Positions 1 through 7,650 of a DNA stretch of 13,792 nt are shown one piece after another; the first letter of the stretch is position 1; the number at the start of each line of letters is the position of its first letter. The translations under genes were made by a program, and so were the position numbers. The notes under the pieces are model-generated. The model had not been told where the DNA came from. It did not search any database and was given only the letters and a program-made list of their open reading frames with translations. This DNA comes from Nitrospira sp. (GTDB lineage Bacteria > Nitrospirota > Nitrospiria > Nitrospirales > Nitrospiraceae), in contig JANYAJ010000322.1 in assembly GCA_025361385.1 (NCBI GenBank), positions 1 to 13,792 of the forward strand, given 5' to 3'.

Positions 1-648
1 AAATTACTGGCGGAAAAACTGTTCACGAGCGCGCACCACTATGCCGGTGTCAGCGGGACCAAGTTCGCCTGCGTCCGGTTCGGCAACGTGTTGGGGTCCC
101 GGGGCTCCGTCGTGCCGGCCTGGATCGATCAGATCGTTAAAGGCCAGCCGGTGACGATTACCGATCCGGATATGACCCGCTTCTTCTTATCGATTCCGCA
201 AGCCGTGAGTTTGGTCTTCAAGGCGATGAACCGCATGGTTGGAGGGGAGATCTTCATCTTGAAGATGCCGGTGTTGCGCATGGGGGATCTGGCGGAGGCG
301 GTCATTCAGCATTTTTCGCCGGATCAGGGCATCGATCCTACGGCCGTCGAACGAAAGATTGTGGGGGTCAGGCCCGGCGAGAAGATGTATGAACTCCTCA
401 TGACGGAAGACGAGTCGTCCATTGCGCTGGAAGTCGACGAGATGTTCATCATCCCGCCGCACATCGAAATTCCCCACCGAGGCCTGAAACGCCGCACCTA
501 TGAAGGCGCTCAACCGGCACCGACGGCAGGATATGACTCCCGGCGTGATTTGCCGCTGGGGCGCCGGTCGATTCTTCAAATGTTGCAAGAGGTGTTTCCT
601 GAACGTGTTCGGCGTCCGAGCCCCCATCGTGCGGCCCTCACGGCATAG
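1..648 (+). CDS. PseB/FlaA1-type UDP-sugar 4,6-dehydratase, C-terminal part (5' end outside window)
   Basis: The reading frame is open from base 1, so the N-terminal NAD-binding half lies upstream. The visible 215 residues begin KLLAEKLF, which in this extended SDR family directly follows the catalytic YxxxK; the first K is probably that lysine. Family hallmarks follow in order: RFGNVLGSRGSVVPAW, then TDPDMTRFFLSIPQAV, then GGEIFILKMP, then VGVRPGEKMYELLMTEDE. This matches the FlaA1/CapD/PseB group, which converts UDP-GlcNAc to a 4-keto-6-deoxy sugar in the cytoplasm. PseB is the first step of pseudaminic acid synthesis for flagellin glycosylation, and the Maf-type gene 24 bases downstream makes that role likely. 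The rest of a Pse or Leg pathway is not visible, so a CapD/WbpM-like O-antigen role cannot be excluded. The last ~35 residues (Arg/Pro-rich) are not a conserved part of the family. Confidence 0.85.
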   Translation, partial: KLLAEKLFTSAHHYAGVSGTKFACVRFGNVLGSRGSVVPAWIDQIVKGQPVTITDPDMTRFFLSIPQAVSLVFKAMNRMVGGEIFILKMPVLRMGDLAEAVIQHFSPDQGIDPTAVERKIVGVRPGEKMYELLMTEDESSIALEVDEMFIIPPHIEIPHRGLKRRTYEGAQPAPTAGYDSRRDLPLGRRSILQMLQEVFPERVRRPSPHRAALTA

Positions 649-662
649 ACTTATCGAAAGGA

Positions 663-672
663 CCCCCCCCCC
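663..672 (+). promoter_or_regulatory. C10 homopolymer between Shine-Dalgarno and start codon
   Basis: Ten consecutive C fill the whole spacer between AAAGGA (657-662) and the ATG at 673. Homopolymeric C/G tracts of this length slip during replication and drive phase variation of surface and flagellar-glycosylation genes in other bacteria, including Campylobacter maf genes. Here a change in length would alter the spacing between Shine-Dalgarno and start, tuning translation instead of shifting the frame. The tract is seen directly. Its variability is inference, and homopolymer length is also prone to sequencing error. Confidence 0.55.
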
Positions 673-3318
673 ATGAGCTTCTTTGACCAGAACCTTGCCA
701 TCCTCTTGATGCGCAATCCTGAAGTGGCCGCCATGATGACCGAACCGGTTGATTGCAGTCACATCGAAGTCGTTCCCTCGAACCAACCGGGAGTATTAAC
801 GGCCTGGGTCACGTCGCCGTCAGGAGAACGCGTGTTACTCCACAATATGGAAGATCCGATCAACAGCGCGAGACGCTCGGCTGAGAAACAAGAGATGAAA
901 GGAGAGAATGCCTCTATTTTATTGGGATTCGGGCTGGGATATCTCGCGATTGAGCTGACGAAGAAGTTGGAGAAAAAACATCCCGTGGTGATCTGTGAGG
1001 CTGACCCGGCTATTCTGAAGACCGCGCTGACCCATGTGGATCTCACCGAAGTATTGAGCTCCGACTTCGTCCGGATCCTTGCCGGTCACGACATCGGACT
1101 AGAGAAATGGATCCAACTGCTCGCCGTGAAGTTTATGACCGCAAAGGTGGATGTCATTTGCTACGGACCTTCGATGCGACTCCACCCAGAGACCTATGAA
1201 CGTTTCAAGGACATCGCACAGAAAGAGTCCCGCGCCATTATTCTGAATCGCAACACGACCTTGAAGGCCGGTCAACGGCTCATGGAAAACTTTTTGATGA
1301 ATTTTCCAGAGGTCATCCGATCAGCCGGAGTTAAACGTCTGGAAAACCTGTTTGAGGGACGTCCGGCCATTTTGGTCTCGGCGGGGCCTTCGCTGGAGAA
1401 AAATATCCATCTCCTCCGTGAACTGGATGGGCGCGCCGTTATCATCGCAGTCGATACGGCCCTGCGCTTGCTGTTGCCGCTCGGGATCAAGCCGGATATC
1501 GTGACCACCATCGATTTCAATCAAATTAATTTCGAGAAGTTCAAAGACGTTCCGATCGATCCTGAAATTTCCCTGGTCTATCACTGTGGGGGATATTACG
1601 AAAGCATCAGGGCCTTCCATGGCCCCCGTTTTACGCAATCCCATGTGCCGAACCGCATCCCAGACTGGCTTTTGCAATATGTCGACGACAAGGGCGACAT
1701 CGCGTCTGGGACGACGGTCGCCCATCTCTCCTTCCATCTCGCTCGGCTGATGGGTTGCGATCCCATCACTCTCGTCGGGCAGGACTTGGCCTTTCCCAAG
1801 AATCAGATCCATGCGGCAGATCTGTCGTTGTGGAAGGTCAGTACCGAGGATTGGGACACCGTTGAAGACATCTTCGGTGAGCCGGTGGGTACGATGGGTT
1901 CGTTTAAACATGCGATTCATCACTTCGAAAAGGCGTTCAAGGACACAAAAGCCCTCATCATCGACGCGACGGAGGCCGGTGCGAAGAAAGACGGTGCGCG
2001 GGTGATGCGGCTTCGAGATGTCATCGACGAGTATTGCGCGGTGCCGAAGATCGACATCAAGGGGATGCTGCGCCATCAGAGTGAACAGGTAGACCAGGTC
2101 AGGATGGAGGCGCTACTGGGAGAAATGGATGGTGTGAGCGGGGAACTCGGTTCGATACAGAAGGAGTGCAAGGAGATCCTCGGTGTGGTTCGCAAGCTTC
2201 GGAAGCGAATCGACAAGGGACAGATGAATGATGAGGAATTCGGCAAGTTGTCGATGGCCGCTGAAACGCTCACGCAGGAAATGGATCGCCATGGCCGCGT
2301 GTTATACCTCTTGGGTGAACAGAACTATGCCTTGGAACTCTACATGGTGCAGCATGCCATTGCGGAAATCGATGAGATTGAAGATGTCGATGAAAAGATC
2401 ACGCAACAGATTACGCGGGCTGAAGTGTACTATCCCAGCGTCGCCAGAGCCGCAGGCCTTCTGAAAGTGCCGTTGGATCGATTGATCCATAAGCTGAAAC
2501 GGGCTCGTGAGCTGGAGGGCAAGCCGCTGGGAGCCGACGCGACAGCGGAGGATTGGTATCAGTATGGTCTCGCCTATGGAAAAATCGAGTATGGACGTGA
2601 GGCGCTTCAGGCTGTGCAGAAGGCGCTGGCGCGCAACCCCGATCATGTACCGACGTTGAAGTTTGCCGCCTCGTTGTTCCTGGCCGCCAATCGGACCAGT
2701 GAAGCCCTGGGTGTATTGGAGCAGTTGAGAGGCCTCACGCGATCCGATCGGAAGCTGGAAGGATTGGTGCAAGAGGCGCAGGCCAAGCACCAGGCCTGGA
2801 ATACGCGTACGGCCCGTTTGAAAGAGGAGTTCGCAGGAAAGGTCCCTACCGAATCCCTCGAAGAAGCCGGGTGGTTTTATTACCGGACGAAGGATTACAC
2901 CAGGGCGATTTCTATCTTGACGCAAGCGGCCCTGCAGCATCCCACTGCAGAAATCTATGCGAAGCTCGGCCATGCCAAACTAAAGCTGGAGCACCGAGAC
3001 GGCGCGGTTGAAGCCTGGGAGCAGGCGCTGGTGCTTGATCCCTCACGCGCCGATCTGTACAAGGCGATGGGGGATCTGGCCTTAGAACAAGGGTCTGAGG
3101 AACAAGCCGAAGTATTTCTCCAAGAGGCCTGCCGATTGGAAGAGGACGATCTCGATGCCTATGAGAAACTGGCGCGTCTTTATCTCAAGCGTGGAGCCTA
3201 CATGGAAGCGGGACTCTGTTATGAGAACATGCTCCGCTTGGTGCCCAATCGAACAGATCTGATGTTGCAGATCGCGGCCCTGTACCAACGCCAGGTCTCG
3301 ATGGCGACGACACAATAA
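673..3318 (+). CDS. Motility accessory factor (Maf/DUF115, MptE-like) with C-terminal TPR region
   Basis: This 881-residue protein has a Maf N-terminal region around SILLGFGLGYLAIEL (about residue 81) and ICEADPAIL. The DUF115/6-hydroxymethylpterin pyrophosphokinase-like core follows: RPAILVSAGPSLEKN (about 229-243), GIKPDIVTTIDFNQINFEKF, and GTTVAHLSFHLARLMGCDPI then TLVGQDLAF (about 345-375). A helical, charged linker comes next. From about residue 625 there are tetratricopeptide-like repeats, with clear units at about 758-860 (AEIYAKLGHAKLKLEHRDGA, then ADLYKAMGDLALEQGSEEQA). Maf proteins are cytoplasmic and are needed to place nonulosonic acids on flagellin. The dehydratase upstream and flagellin downstream fit this. 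Typical Maf proteins of epsilonproteobacteria are shorter and lack the TPR tail, which may be a docking surface for flagellin or a chaperone. The start is set by AAAGGA at 657-662, separated from the ATG by ten C. Confidence 0.88.
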   Translation: MSFFDQNLAILLMRNPEVAAMMTEPVDCSHIEVVPSNQPGVLTAWVTSPSGERVLLHNMEDPINSARRSAEKQEMKGENASILLGFGLGYLAIELTKKLEKKHPVVICEADPAILKTALTHVDLTEVLSSDFVRILAGHDIGLEKWIQLLAVKFMTAKVDVICYGPSMRLHPETYERFKDIAQKESRAIILNRNTTLKAGQRLMENFLMNFPEVIRSAGVKRLENLFEGRPAILVSAGPSLEKNIHLLRELDGRAVIIAVDTALRLLLPLGIKPDIVTTIDFNQINFEKFKDVPIDPEISLVYHCGGYYESIRAFHGPRFTQSHVPNRIPDWLLQYVDDKGDIASGTTVAHLSFHLARLMGCDPITLVGQDLAFPKNQIHAADLSLWKVSTEDWDTVEDIFGEPVGTMGSFKHAIHHFEKAFKDTKALIIDATEAGAKKDGARVMRLRDVIDEYCAVPKIDIKGMLRHQSEQVDQVRMEALLGEMDGVSGELGSIQKECKEILGVVRKLRKRIDKGQMNDEEFGKLSMAAETLTQEMDRHGRVLYLLGEQNYALELYMVQHAIAEIDEIEDVDEKITQQITRAEVYYPSVARAAGLLKVPLDRLIHKLKRARELEGKPLGADATAEDWYQYGLAYGKIEYGREALQAVQKALARNPDHVPTLKFAASLFLAANRTSEALGVLEQLRGLTRSDRKLEGLVQEAQAKHQAWNTRTARLKEEFAGKVPTESLEEAGWFYYRTKDYTRAISILTQAALQHPTAEIYAKLGHAKLKLEHRDGAVEAWEQALVLDPSRADLYKAMGDLALEQGSEEQAEVFLQEACRLEEDDLDAYEKLARLYLKRGAYMEAGLCYENMLRLVPNRTDLMLQIAALYQRQVSMATTQ

Positions 3319-3345
3319 GCGTGAAATGCAAGACGTGAGACGTCA
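3316..3345 (+). repeat. Degenerate GTGARACG-type intergenic repeat
   Basis: The 40-base gap after the Maf gene contains gcgtgaaatgc followed by agacgtgagacgt (3331-3343). The last 13 bases recur exactly at 7959-7971. It belongs to a loose family of short motifs (cgtgaaa, acgtgagacgt, cgtttcac) that appears in most intergenic gaps of the window and never clearly inside genes. Confidence 0.6.
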
Positions 3346-3358
3346 TAGAGAGTGATCC

Positions 3359-4156
3359 ATGCTCGTCGGCTGTCCATTTTGTCATCATGCCCAGGCTACA
3401 TGCTATCGCGAGAACCAGCCGCTACGTATCGGTAGAGGCGAGTGTCGCACGATCATGAGGTGCGACGACTGCGGGCTGCTCTATCCGGATCGCCGGCTGG
3501 GGTTCAGCGAGTCGATCGAGTATATCGCTCAACACAACCTCGGGCCTGATGGAGTGAAAGAGACACTGCAAGAGCCTTGCGTTGGATTTACCGGAAACAA
3601 TCCTGTGGTCCGTTTACTGGAAGATGTCGAGAAAAAAGGACGGTCGCTCGATATCGGAACCTGGTGCGGCAGGTACACCTATCTCTACCAGGCGTTGGGG
3701 TTCGATTCGTACGGTCTGGAGCCGCATAAGGAAGCGGCCTCATTTGCGCGCAGCAAGGGACTGCAGGTATCCCAGGGGGCATTTCCTGACGATGCGTCTC
3801 GAACAGTGCTGAGTGGCAAATATAAGCTCATATCCATGATCGATATGATGTACTACTTGCATGATCTGAAGAAAAGCTTCCTGAAGGTGCGAAAAATGCT
3901 GAAAGACGACGGGGCGTTCCTCATCGCTTGTCACCAGGGGTATTCGCCCTACTATGATGAAAGTCAGGGGCATTCCTATTTTAGCCGGTACGGAGATTAT
4001 GTGCAGGGCATTCCTACGCTCAATGCCTTGCAATGTTGTTTGGAGCGATCCGGATTTAATATTTTGAAGACCGTTGGTATTGCGGCTGGAAAAATTGTTC
4101 CTGCGCCAGGGGCGGATTTCATTTGTATTCTCTCGAGTAAGGCCTTGCACAGTTGA
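3359..4156 (+). CDS. Class I SAM-dependent methyltransferase with N-terminal zinc ribbon
   Basis: The protein has 265 residues. Two cysteine pairs, C5-x2-C8 (GCPFC) and C35-x2-C38 (RCDDCGLLYP), form a zinc-ribbon head typical of type 11/12 methyltransferases of sugar and polysaccharide loci. The SAM-binding motif I is LDIGTWCGRYTY (97-108), ending in the acidic E121 of GLEP that would hold the ribose. Later strands include LISMIDMMYYLHDL and LKDDGAFLIACHQ. The start ATG gives the full ribbon but has no good Shine-Dalgarno sequence; GAGAG about 6 bases upstream is weak. The gene sits between Maf and the sialidase-fold gene, so methylation of the flagellar sugar or its precursor is the simplest role, but the substrate is not shown by the sequence. 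Motif I is slightly unusual, with TWCG where GCGxG is common. Confidence 0.82.
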   Translation: MLVGCPFCHHAQATCYRENQPLRIGRGECRTIMRCDDCGLLYPDRRLGFSESIEYIAQHNLGPDGVKETLQEPCVGFTGNNPVVRLLEDVEKKGRSLDIGTWCGRYTYLYQALGFDSYGLEPHKEAASFARSKGLQVSQGAFPDDASRTVLSGKYKLISMIDMMYYLHDLKKSFLKVRKMLKDDGAFLIACHQGYSPYYDESQGHSYFSRYGDYVQGIPTLNALQCCLERSGFNILKTVGIAAGKIVPAPGADFICILSSKALHS

Positions 4157-4214
4157 TGCACCTGTACAACAACATCTTTTCAACGTGTTTGCGAGCCTGG
4201 AAGCGGCAAACAGC

Positions 4215-5312
4215 ATGAAACCTATGGCACCTCGCTCCGTGCCTCTCGCCATCACTGATCGATTCGTCGTCTACAAAGGCGTTCAAGATGAGGCCCTCTT
4301 CCCCGGCCTCACTCGTGCCGCGAATGGGGACTTCCTCGTCAGTTTTTGCACCCAATTCGATTGTCAGCCTGGCGGAGAGGCGTTTCTTCTTCGCTCCACG
4401 GACGAAGGCCGGACATGGGACAGGCCAATTTCAATTGTGCGTTCTCAGAAGCCAGACGGCTGTATTAACCTCTCGGTGGGCCTGACCATGTTGAAAGATG
4501 GCACGCTTCTCTATCCCTGCTGCGACACCAAGATCACGCGCAAATGGGATCAGCATGAAGCCGATCTATTGATTCTGCGTTCCCATGACCAGGGGGCCAC
4601 ATGGTCCGATCCGATCCCGATCCCTACCGATGTGGTCGAGCCCTTTGCCTACGGCAAGATCGTCGAGCTGAGGAACCGGGATCTTCTCTGCCCGATTTGG
4701 GGGAAGCGGCAATCCGATGAACCTTGGCGAACTGGCCTGGTCCGTTCGCGCGATGGCGGCCAGACATGGGGCGAGCATGTCACGATCGGGTACGACCCTC
4801 ACACGAGGATCCCATCCCCTCATGACGAGGTCATACATTGTGCCGGATTCAACGAAGCGACGTTGGTGGAGTTGCCTGACGGGCGTATTCTGGCCATTCT
4901 GCGCCAGCAAGGCGTGGGACCAGATGTGCGACAACTATTCCAGTGTCTCTCCTCAGACGGTGGCCATAGCTGGTCTGCGCCTCTGCCGATGGCCCTGTGG
5001 GGGACCTCTCCCTCGCTCCATCTGACGGAATCAGGCCTGATACTGCTCGGATACAGGAGCCATAGGGGAAATCCTCAAGGCCTTGAGACTCCCGGCGTCG
5101 GGATCAGTCTGAGTGAAGATTTCGGCGCGACATGGATCGAACATCGATTGCTCGAAGACCCCGACGGCTATCAATACCAGCATGAGTTTGAAACCGGCTA
5201 TCCGGCGTTTCTTGACCTCGACCGCCATCGGACCCTGGTGGTGTTCTATAGTTTCGATCCCACTCTCCGGTCGCCGCGCTATTTGGCCTCCAATCTCCTC
5301 GACCTCGCCTAA
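4215..5312 (+). CDS. Sialidase-superfamily (BNR/Asp-box) beta-propeller protein
   Basis: From the ATG at 4215 the protein has 365 residues. Five Asp boxes (SxDxGxTW) are spaced like propeller blades: STDEGRTW (61-68), SHDQGATW (123-130), SRDGGQTW (178-185), SSDGGHSW (246-253) and SEDFGATW (300-307). This is the six-bladed fold of GH33 exo-sialidases and relatives. No signal peptide or membrane segment is visible, so it is probably cytoplasmic. Its position among flagellar glycan genes suggests that it cleaves, rearranges or recognises a nonulosonate sugar, but Asp boxes are structural and do not prove catalysis. The frame is open upstream to 4074, inside the methyltransferase gene; that extension is rejected because it overlaps a better gene and is not propeller-like. 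GGAAG at 4199-4203 could serve the ATG at 4215; the ATG at 4224 is an alternative. Confidence 0.85.
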   Translation: MKPMAPRSVPLAITDRFVVYKGVQDEALFPGLTRAANGDFLVSFCTQFDCQPGGEAFLLRSTDEGRTWDRPISIVRSQKPDGCINLSVGLTMLKDGTLLYPCCDTKITRKWDQHEADLLILRSHDQGATWSDPIPIPTDVVEPFAYGKIVELRNRDLLCPIWGKRQSDEPWRTGLVRSRDGGQTWGEHVTIGYDPHTRIPSPHDEVIHCAGFNEATLVELPDGRILAILRQQGVGPDVRQLFQCLSSDGGHSWSAPLPMALWGTSPSLHLTESGLILLGYRSHRGNPQGLETPGVGISLSEDFGATWIEHRLLEDPDGYQYQHEFETGYPAFLDLDRHRTLVVFYSFDPTLRSPRYLASNLLDLA

Positions 5313-5318
5313 GAAGGC

Positions 5319-5408
5319 CGTCGTTCGTGAAGCGTATTCCGCAAGACTGAAAGTATAGTTGTCAGCGACCGACGCTTCACGAGATACGTTTCACGCTTCA
5401 CGTTTCCC
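5319..5408 (+). repeat. Degenerate repeat cluster with 11-base inverted arms
   Basis: tcgtgaagcgt (5325-5335) and acgcttcacga (5372-5382) are exact inverted repeats with 36 bases between them. A third copy of acgcttcacg lies at 5393-5402 and cgtttcac at about 5387-5394. The first 16 bases, cgtcgttcgtgaagcg (5319-5334), recur exactly in inverted orientation at 11605-11620, before the small unknown gene. There is no T-run after the arms, so it is not a normal terminator. Confidence 0.65.
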
Positions 5409-5472
5409 CGATCGATCAACCTGCACAAACCGTCACCAACCGGCACTGTCCTGCACTAGGCCCATACGCCTC

Positions 5473-5500
5473 TCAAGTTCGTCCTGCCACTGTCCGATAC
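5473..5500 (+). promoter_or_regulatory. Probable sigma-28 (FliA) promoter of flagellin
   Basis: TCAAGTTC (5473-5480), 12 bases, then TCCGATAC (5493-5500). The sigma-28 consensus is TAAAGTTT-N11-GCCGATAA; each box matches 6 of 8 and the spacer is one base long. The -35 box is nearly identical to the much stronger promoter before fliD (TCAAGTTT), which supports the call. It would start transcription near 5507. Confidence 0.5.
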
Positions 5501-5647
5501 ACAGTCCATGCAAACTCATGAACACAGGGAAAGGAGGCAAGTCGCGAAAAGGTCCCGGTGCAATGAGATGACACACATCAGGCCGACGACATGGATGTTG
5601 CGGCATTTTAATGTTCCAGTTCTGTATCTGTCACGGAGGAATTTCCA

Positions 5648-7579
5648 ATGGCGTTAACAGTCAATACCAACATCCCCAGTTTAACGGCGCAACGGAATTT
5701 AAATAGCAGCCACGATTTGCTGGCCCAGTCGTTAGAGCGGTTGTCATCCGGTCTTCGCGTCAACCGTTCAGCGGACGACGCAGCCGGCTTGTCCATTGCC
5801 ACCAAGCTGAGTTTCCAGGCCCGGGGCCTGCGCGTGGCCGTGCGGAACGCCGGCGATGCCGGATCCCTGGTCAACACGGCGGAAGGTGCCTTCAATGTCG
5901 CGACCAACATCATCGGCCGCTTGCGTGAATTGGCCGTGCAATCGGCCAGTGACACGAACACCGCATCAGACCGTTCGACTCTCAATGGTGAATCCACCTT
6001 GCTCGTGGCGGAACTGAATCGTCTGGCCAGCACGACAGAGTTCAACGGTGCATCTTTGCTGGACGGTTCGTTTTCATCCGGCAAAATTCAGGTCGGTGCC
6101 AACGCTGACCAGACGATCTCCTTCTCGTTGGGCGATGTGCGGGCAGCCCAGCTTGGCAAGTTTGCGGCCTTCTCCGTAAACATCCAAGATGGGATCGGGT
6201 CTGCCGGTACGAGCGAACAGAGTGGCTACGGCGCCATCACAGCGGGCGAATTTAATATCAACGGGCAGTTGGTTGGCGCGACCACGGCCACGGACGATCA
6301 AGTCTCCGTGCTGGAGTTGTTTTACAACCAGACCGGCGGTACCCTCCAGTTAGGCGATGGTACGGTCGGAGCATCCGGCGCGACCGCGTCGGCCAGCGTG
6401 GCGGCAGGCGGAGGCACCTCGGCGACCAGCAACAACATTGCCGTCCAGCTTGCGACGGGCGTCGGAAGCCTGTACATCAATGGGACAGCGATTACCAGTT
6501 TGGCCAACGTGAGCGGCACGTCCATCCATTCAGGGAGCAGCGCGGCCTATACGACGAACAGCCAGTTCGTATCGGCATTCGTGGCCAAGATCAATGCGGC
6601 CGGGATCACGAATGTCACGGCTCGTCAGAACACCGACGGGTCCACCTACACCTTGGTCGGCGCCAAAGGGACCGATCTCAAGTTGTCGTACCTCAATGCC
6701 ACGTCAGCCGGGTCGCAGTTGAGTGGTATCGGGTTGGCGAGCCAGGCGGTGGGATCAGGCACTGCCGCGAGCGAGGTCAGCAATTATAACGGCCAATCCG
6801 GCGCGATTGCCAAGGCGGCGGCCATCAATAACGTGCGAGGGAAGACCGGAGTGGCTGGAGTGGCCGTTACGAACTCGTTTTCTCAGACCACAACCGTTGG
6901 TGCCGGCACACTTGCGGCCAATGAGCTCTTCGTCAATGGTTTTGCGATCGATGCGACGGCCAATATCGCAGCCGGCGATAGCACGGGCGTCTTGCGGGCG
7001 GCGATCAACGCCAAGACGTCGTCCACAGGGGTGACCGCGGCGGTGAACAGTTCGGGGGGATTGGTCCTGTCGGCTTCAGACGGGCGCAATATCTCGGTAT
7101 TCTCAGGGAGCGCCAATGCGACCACCATTACCGGTGCGAGCCAGGGCGTCAATCAGTACCGTGGCGCCGTCAGGTTGACGTCGCAGGCGGACGTCAATTT
7201 CTCCGGGAGAACCACGGACTTTGGTGGGGCAAGTACGGGTGTACCCTACACGACGAACCTCACTAATTCGCTGGCCGTGTTAGACATCACCACACAAGAC
7301 GGCGCCAATACGGCGATTCTGTCTCTCGACGCAGCCCTTGCGCAGATCAGCAAGGTGCGGTCCGACGTCGGCGCCTTGACGAGCCGGCTGGACTTGACGA
7401 CACAGGCCTTGACTGTGTCCGCTGAGAATCAGGAAGCAGCGGCAGCCCGGATCAAGGACGCGGACTTCGCCTATGAAACGGCGCAATTCACGCGGAACCA
7501 GATCTTGGTGCAGGCCGGTACGGCGATTCTGTCGCAGGCGAATAGCACCTCGCAGATCGCGCTGCAGCTTCTGAAGTAG
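5648..7579 (+). CDS. fliC: Flagellin, large, with glycosylatable central domain
   Basis: The filament subunit has 643 residues and is exported by the flagellar type III apparatus. The N-terminal D0/D1 region is classical: MALTVNTNIPSLTAQRNL, LERLSSGLRVNRSADDAAGL and LRELAVQSASDTNT. The C-terminal D1/D0 region includes ISKVRSDVGALTSRLDL, AAARIKDADFAYETAQFT and ends IALQLLK. Between about residues 170 and 535 is a Ser/Thr/Ala/Gly-rich variable region with flagellin_IN-like modules (YINGTAI, FVNGFAI, then AINAKTSSTGVTAAVNSSGG). Such surface domains carry O-linked nonulosonates in other bacteria, and the Maf gene nearby fits. The start is firm: GGAGGA at 5635-5640 lies seven bases before the ATG. 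A sigma-28-like promoter lies upstream and a strong hairpin follows the stop, so it is probably expressed largely as a single-gene message. Confidence 0.97.
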   Translation: MALTVNTNIPSLTAQRNLNSSHDLLAQSLERLSSGLRVNRSADDAAGLSIATKLSFQARGLRVAVRNAGDAGSLVNTAEGAFNVATNIIGRLRELAVQSASDTNTASDRSTLNGESTLLVAELNRLASTTEFNGASLLDGSFSSGKIQVGANADQTISFSLGDVRAAQLGKFAAFSVNIQDGIGSAGTSEQSGYGAITAGEFNINGQLVGATTATDDQVSVLELFYNQTGGTLQLGDGTVGASGATASASVAAGGGTSATSNNIAVQLATGVGSLYINGTAITSLANVSGTSIHSGSSAAYTTNSQFVSAFVAKINAAGITNVTARQNTDGSTYTLVGAKGTDLKLSYLNATSAGSQLSGIGLASQAVGSGTAASEVSNYNGQSGAIAKAAAINNVRGKTGVAGVAVTNSFSQTTTVGAGTLAANELFVNGFAIDATANIAAGDSTGVLRAAINAKTSSTGVTAAVNSSGGLVLSASDGRNISVFSGSANATTITGASQGVNQYRGAVRLTSQADVNFSGRTTDFGGASTGVPYTTNLTNSLAVLDITTQDGANTAILSLDAALAQISKVRSDVGALTSRLDLTTQALTVSAENQEAAAARIKDADFAYETAQFTRNQILVQAGTAILSQANSTSQIALQLLK

Positions 7580-7594
7580 CAAGCGACAGAGGGC

Positions 7595-7630
7595 GGAGGC
7601 GCGGACCAGTTGGTCCGCGCCTCCATTCTT
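7595..7630 (+). terminator. Intrinsic terminator or attenuator after flagellin
   Basis: A perfect 13-base-pair GC-rich stem, ggaggcgcggacc (7595-7607) with ggtccgcgcctcc (7612-7624), closes a four-base loop. It lies 15 bases after the flagellin stop. The following attcttcc is a poor U-tract, so it may partly let transcription through to flaG, or chiefly protect the flagellin mRNA 3' end. Confidence 0.75.
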
Positions 7631-7650
7631 CCGCATCATGAGGTTCAACC

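Larger units (their letters stand above)
5313..5647 (+). other. 335-base intergenic leader of flagellin
   Basis: No convincing gene lies here. A 70-codon frame at 5359-5571 is made partly of repeat sequence and shows no family resemblance. The left third holds the degenerate repeat cluster. The middle holds the probable sigma-28 promoter (5473-5500). The right part is a leader of about 140 bases with an unused Shine-Dalgarno-like AAAGGAGG near 5530 and the real GGAGGA at 5635-5640, seven bases before the flagellin ATG. A long leader leaves room for post-transcriptional control, but I see no recognisable riboswitch. Confidence 0.6.

Noticed and set aside
4074..4214. Upstream extension of the sialidase-fold gene
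   Set aside because: It overlaps the methyltransferase by 83 bases in another frame and does not resemble a propeller or signal peptide.
5444..5460. Possible sigma-54 site (ggcactgtcctgcac) before flagellin
   Set aside because: The GG and GC elements are 9 bases apart where 10 is required, and a better sigma-28 candidate lies just downstream.
5359..5571. 70-codon frame in the flagellin leader
   Set aside because: It is composed of repeat sequence and the promoter region, with no family resemblance; it is a chance frame.
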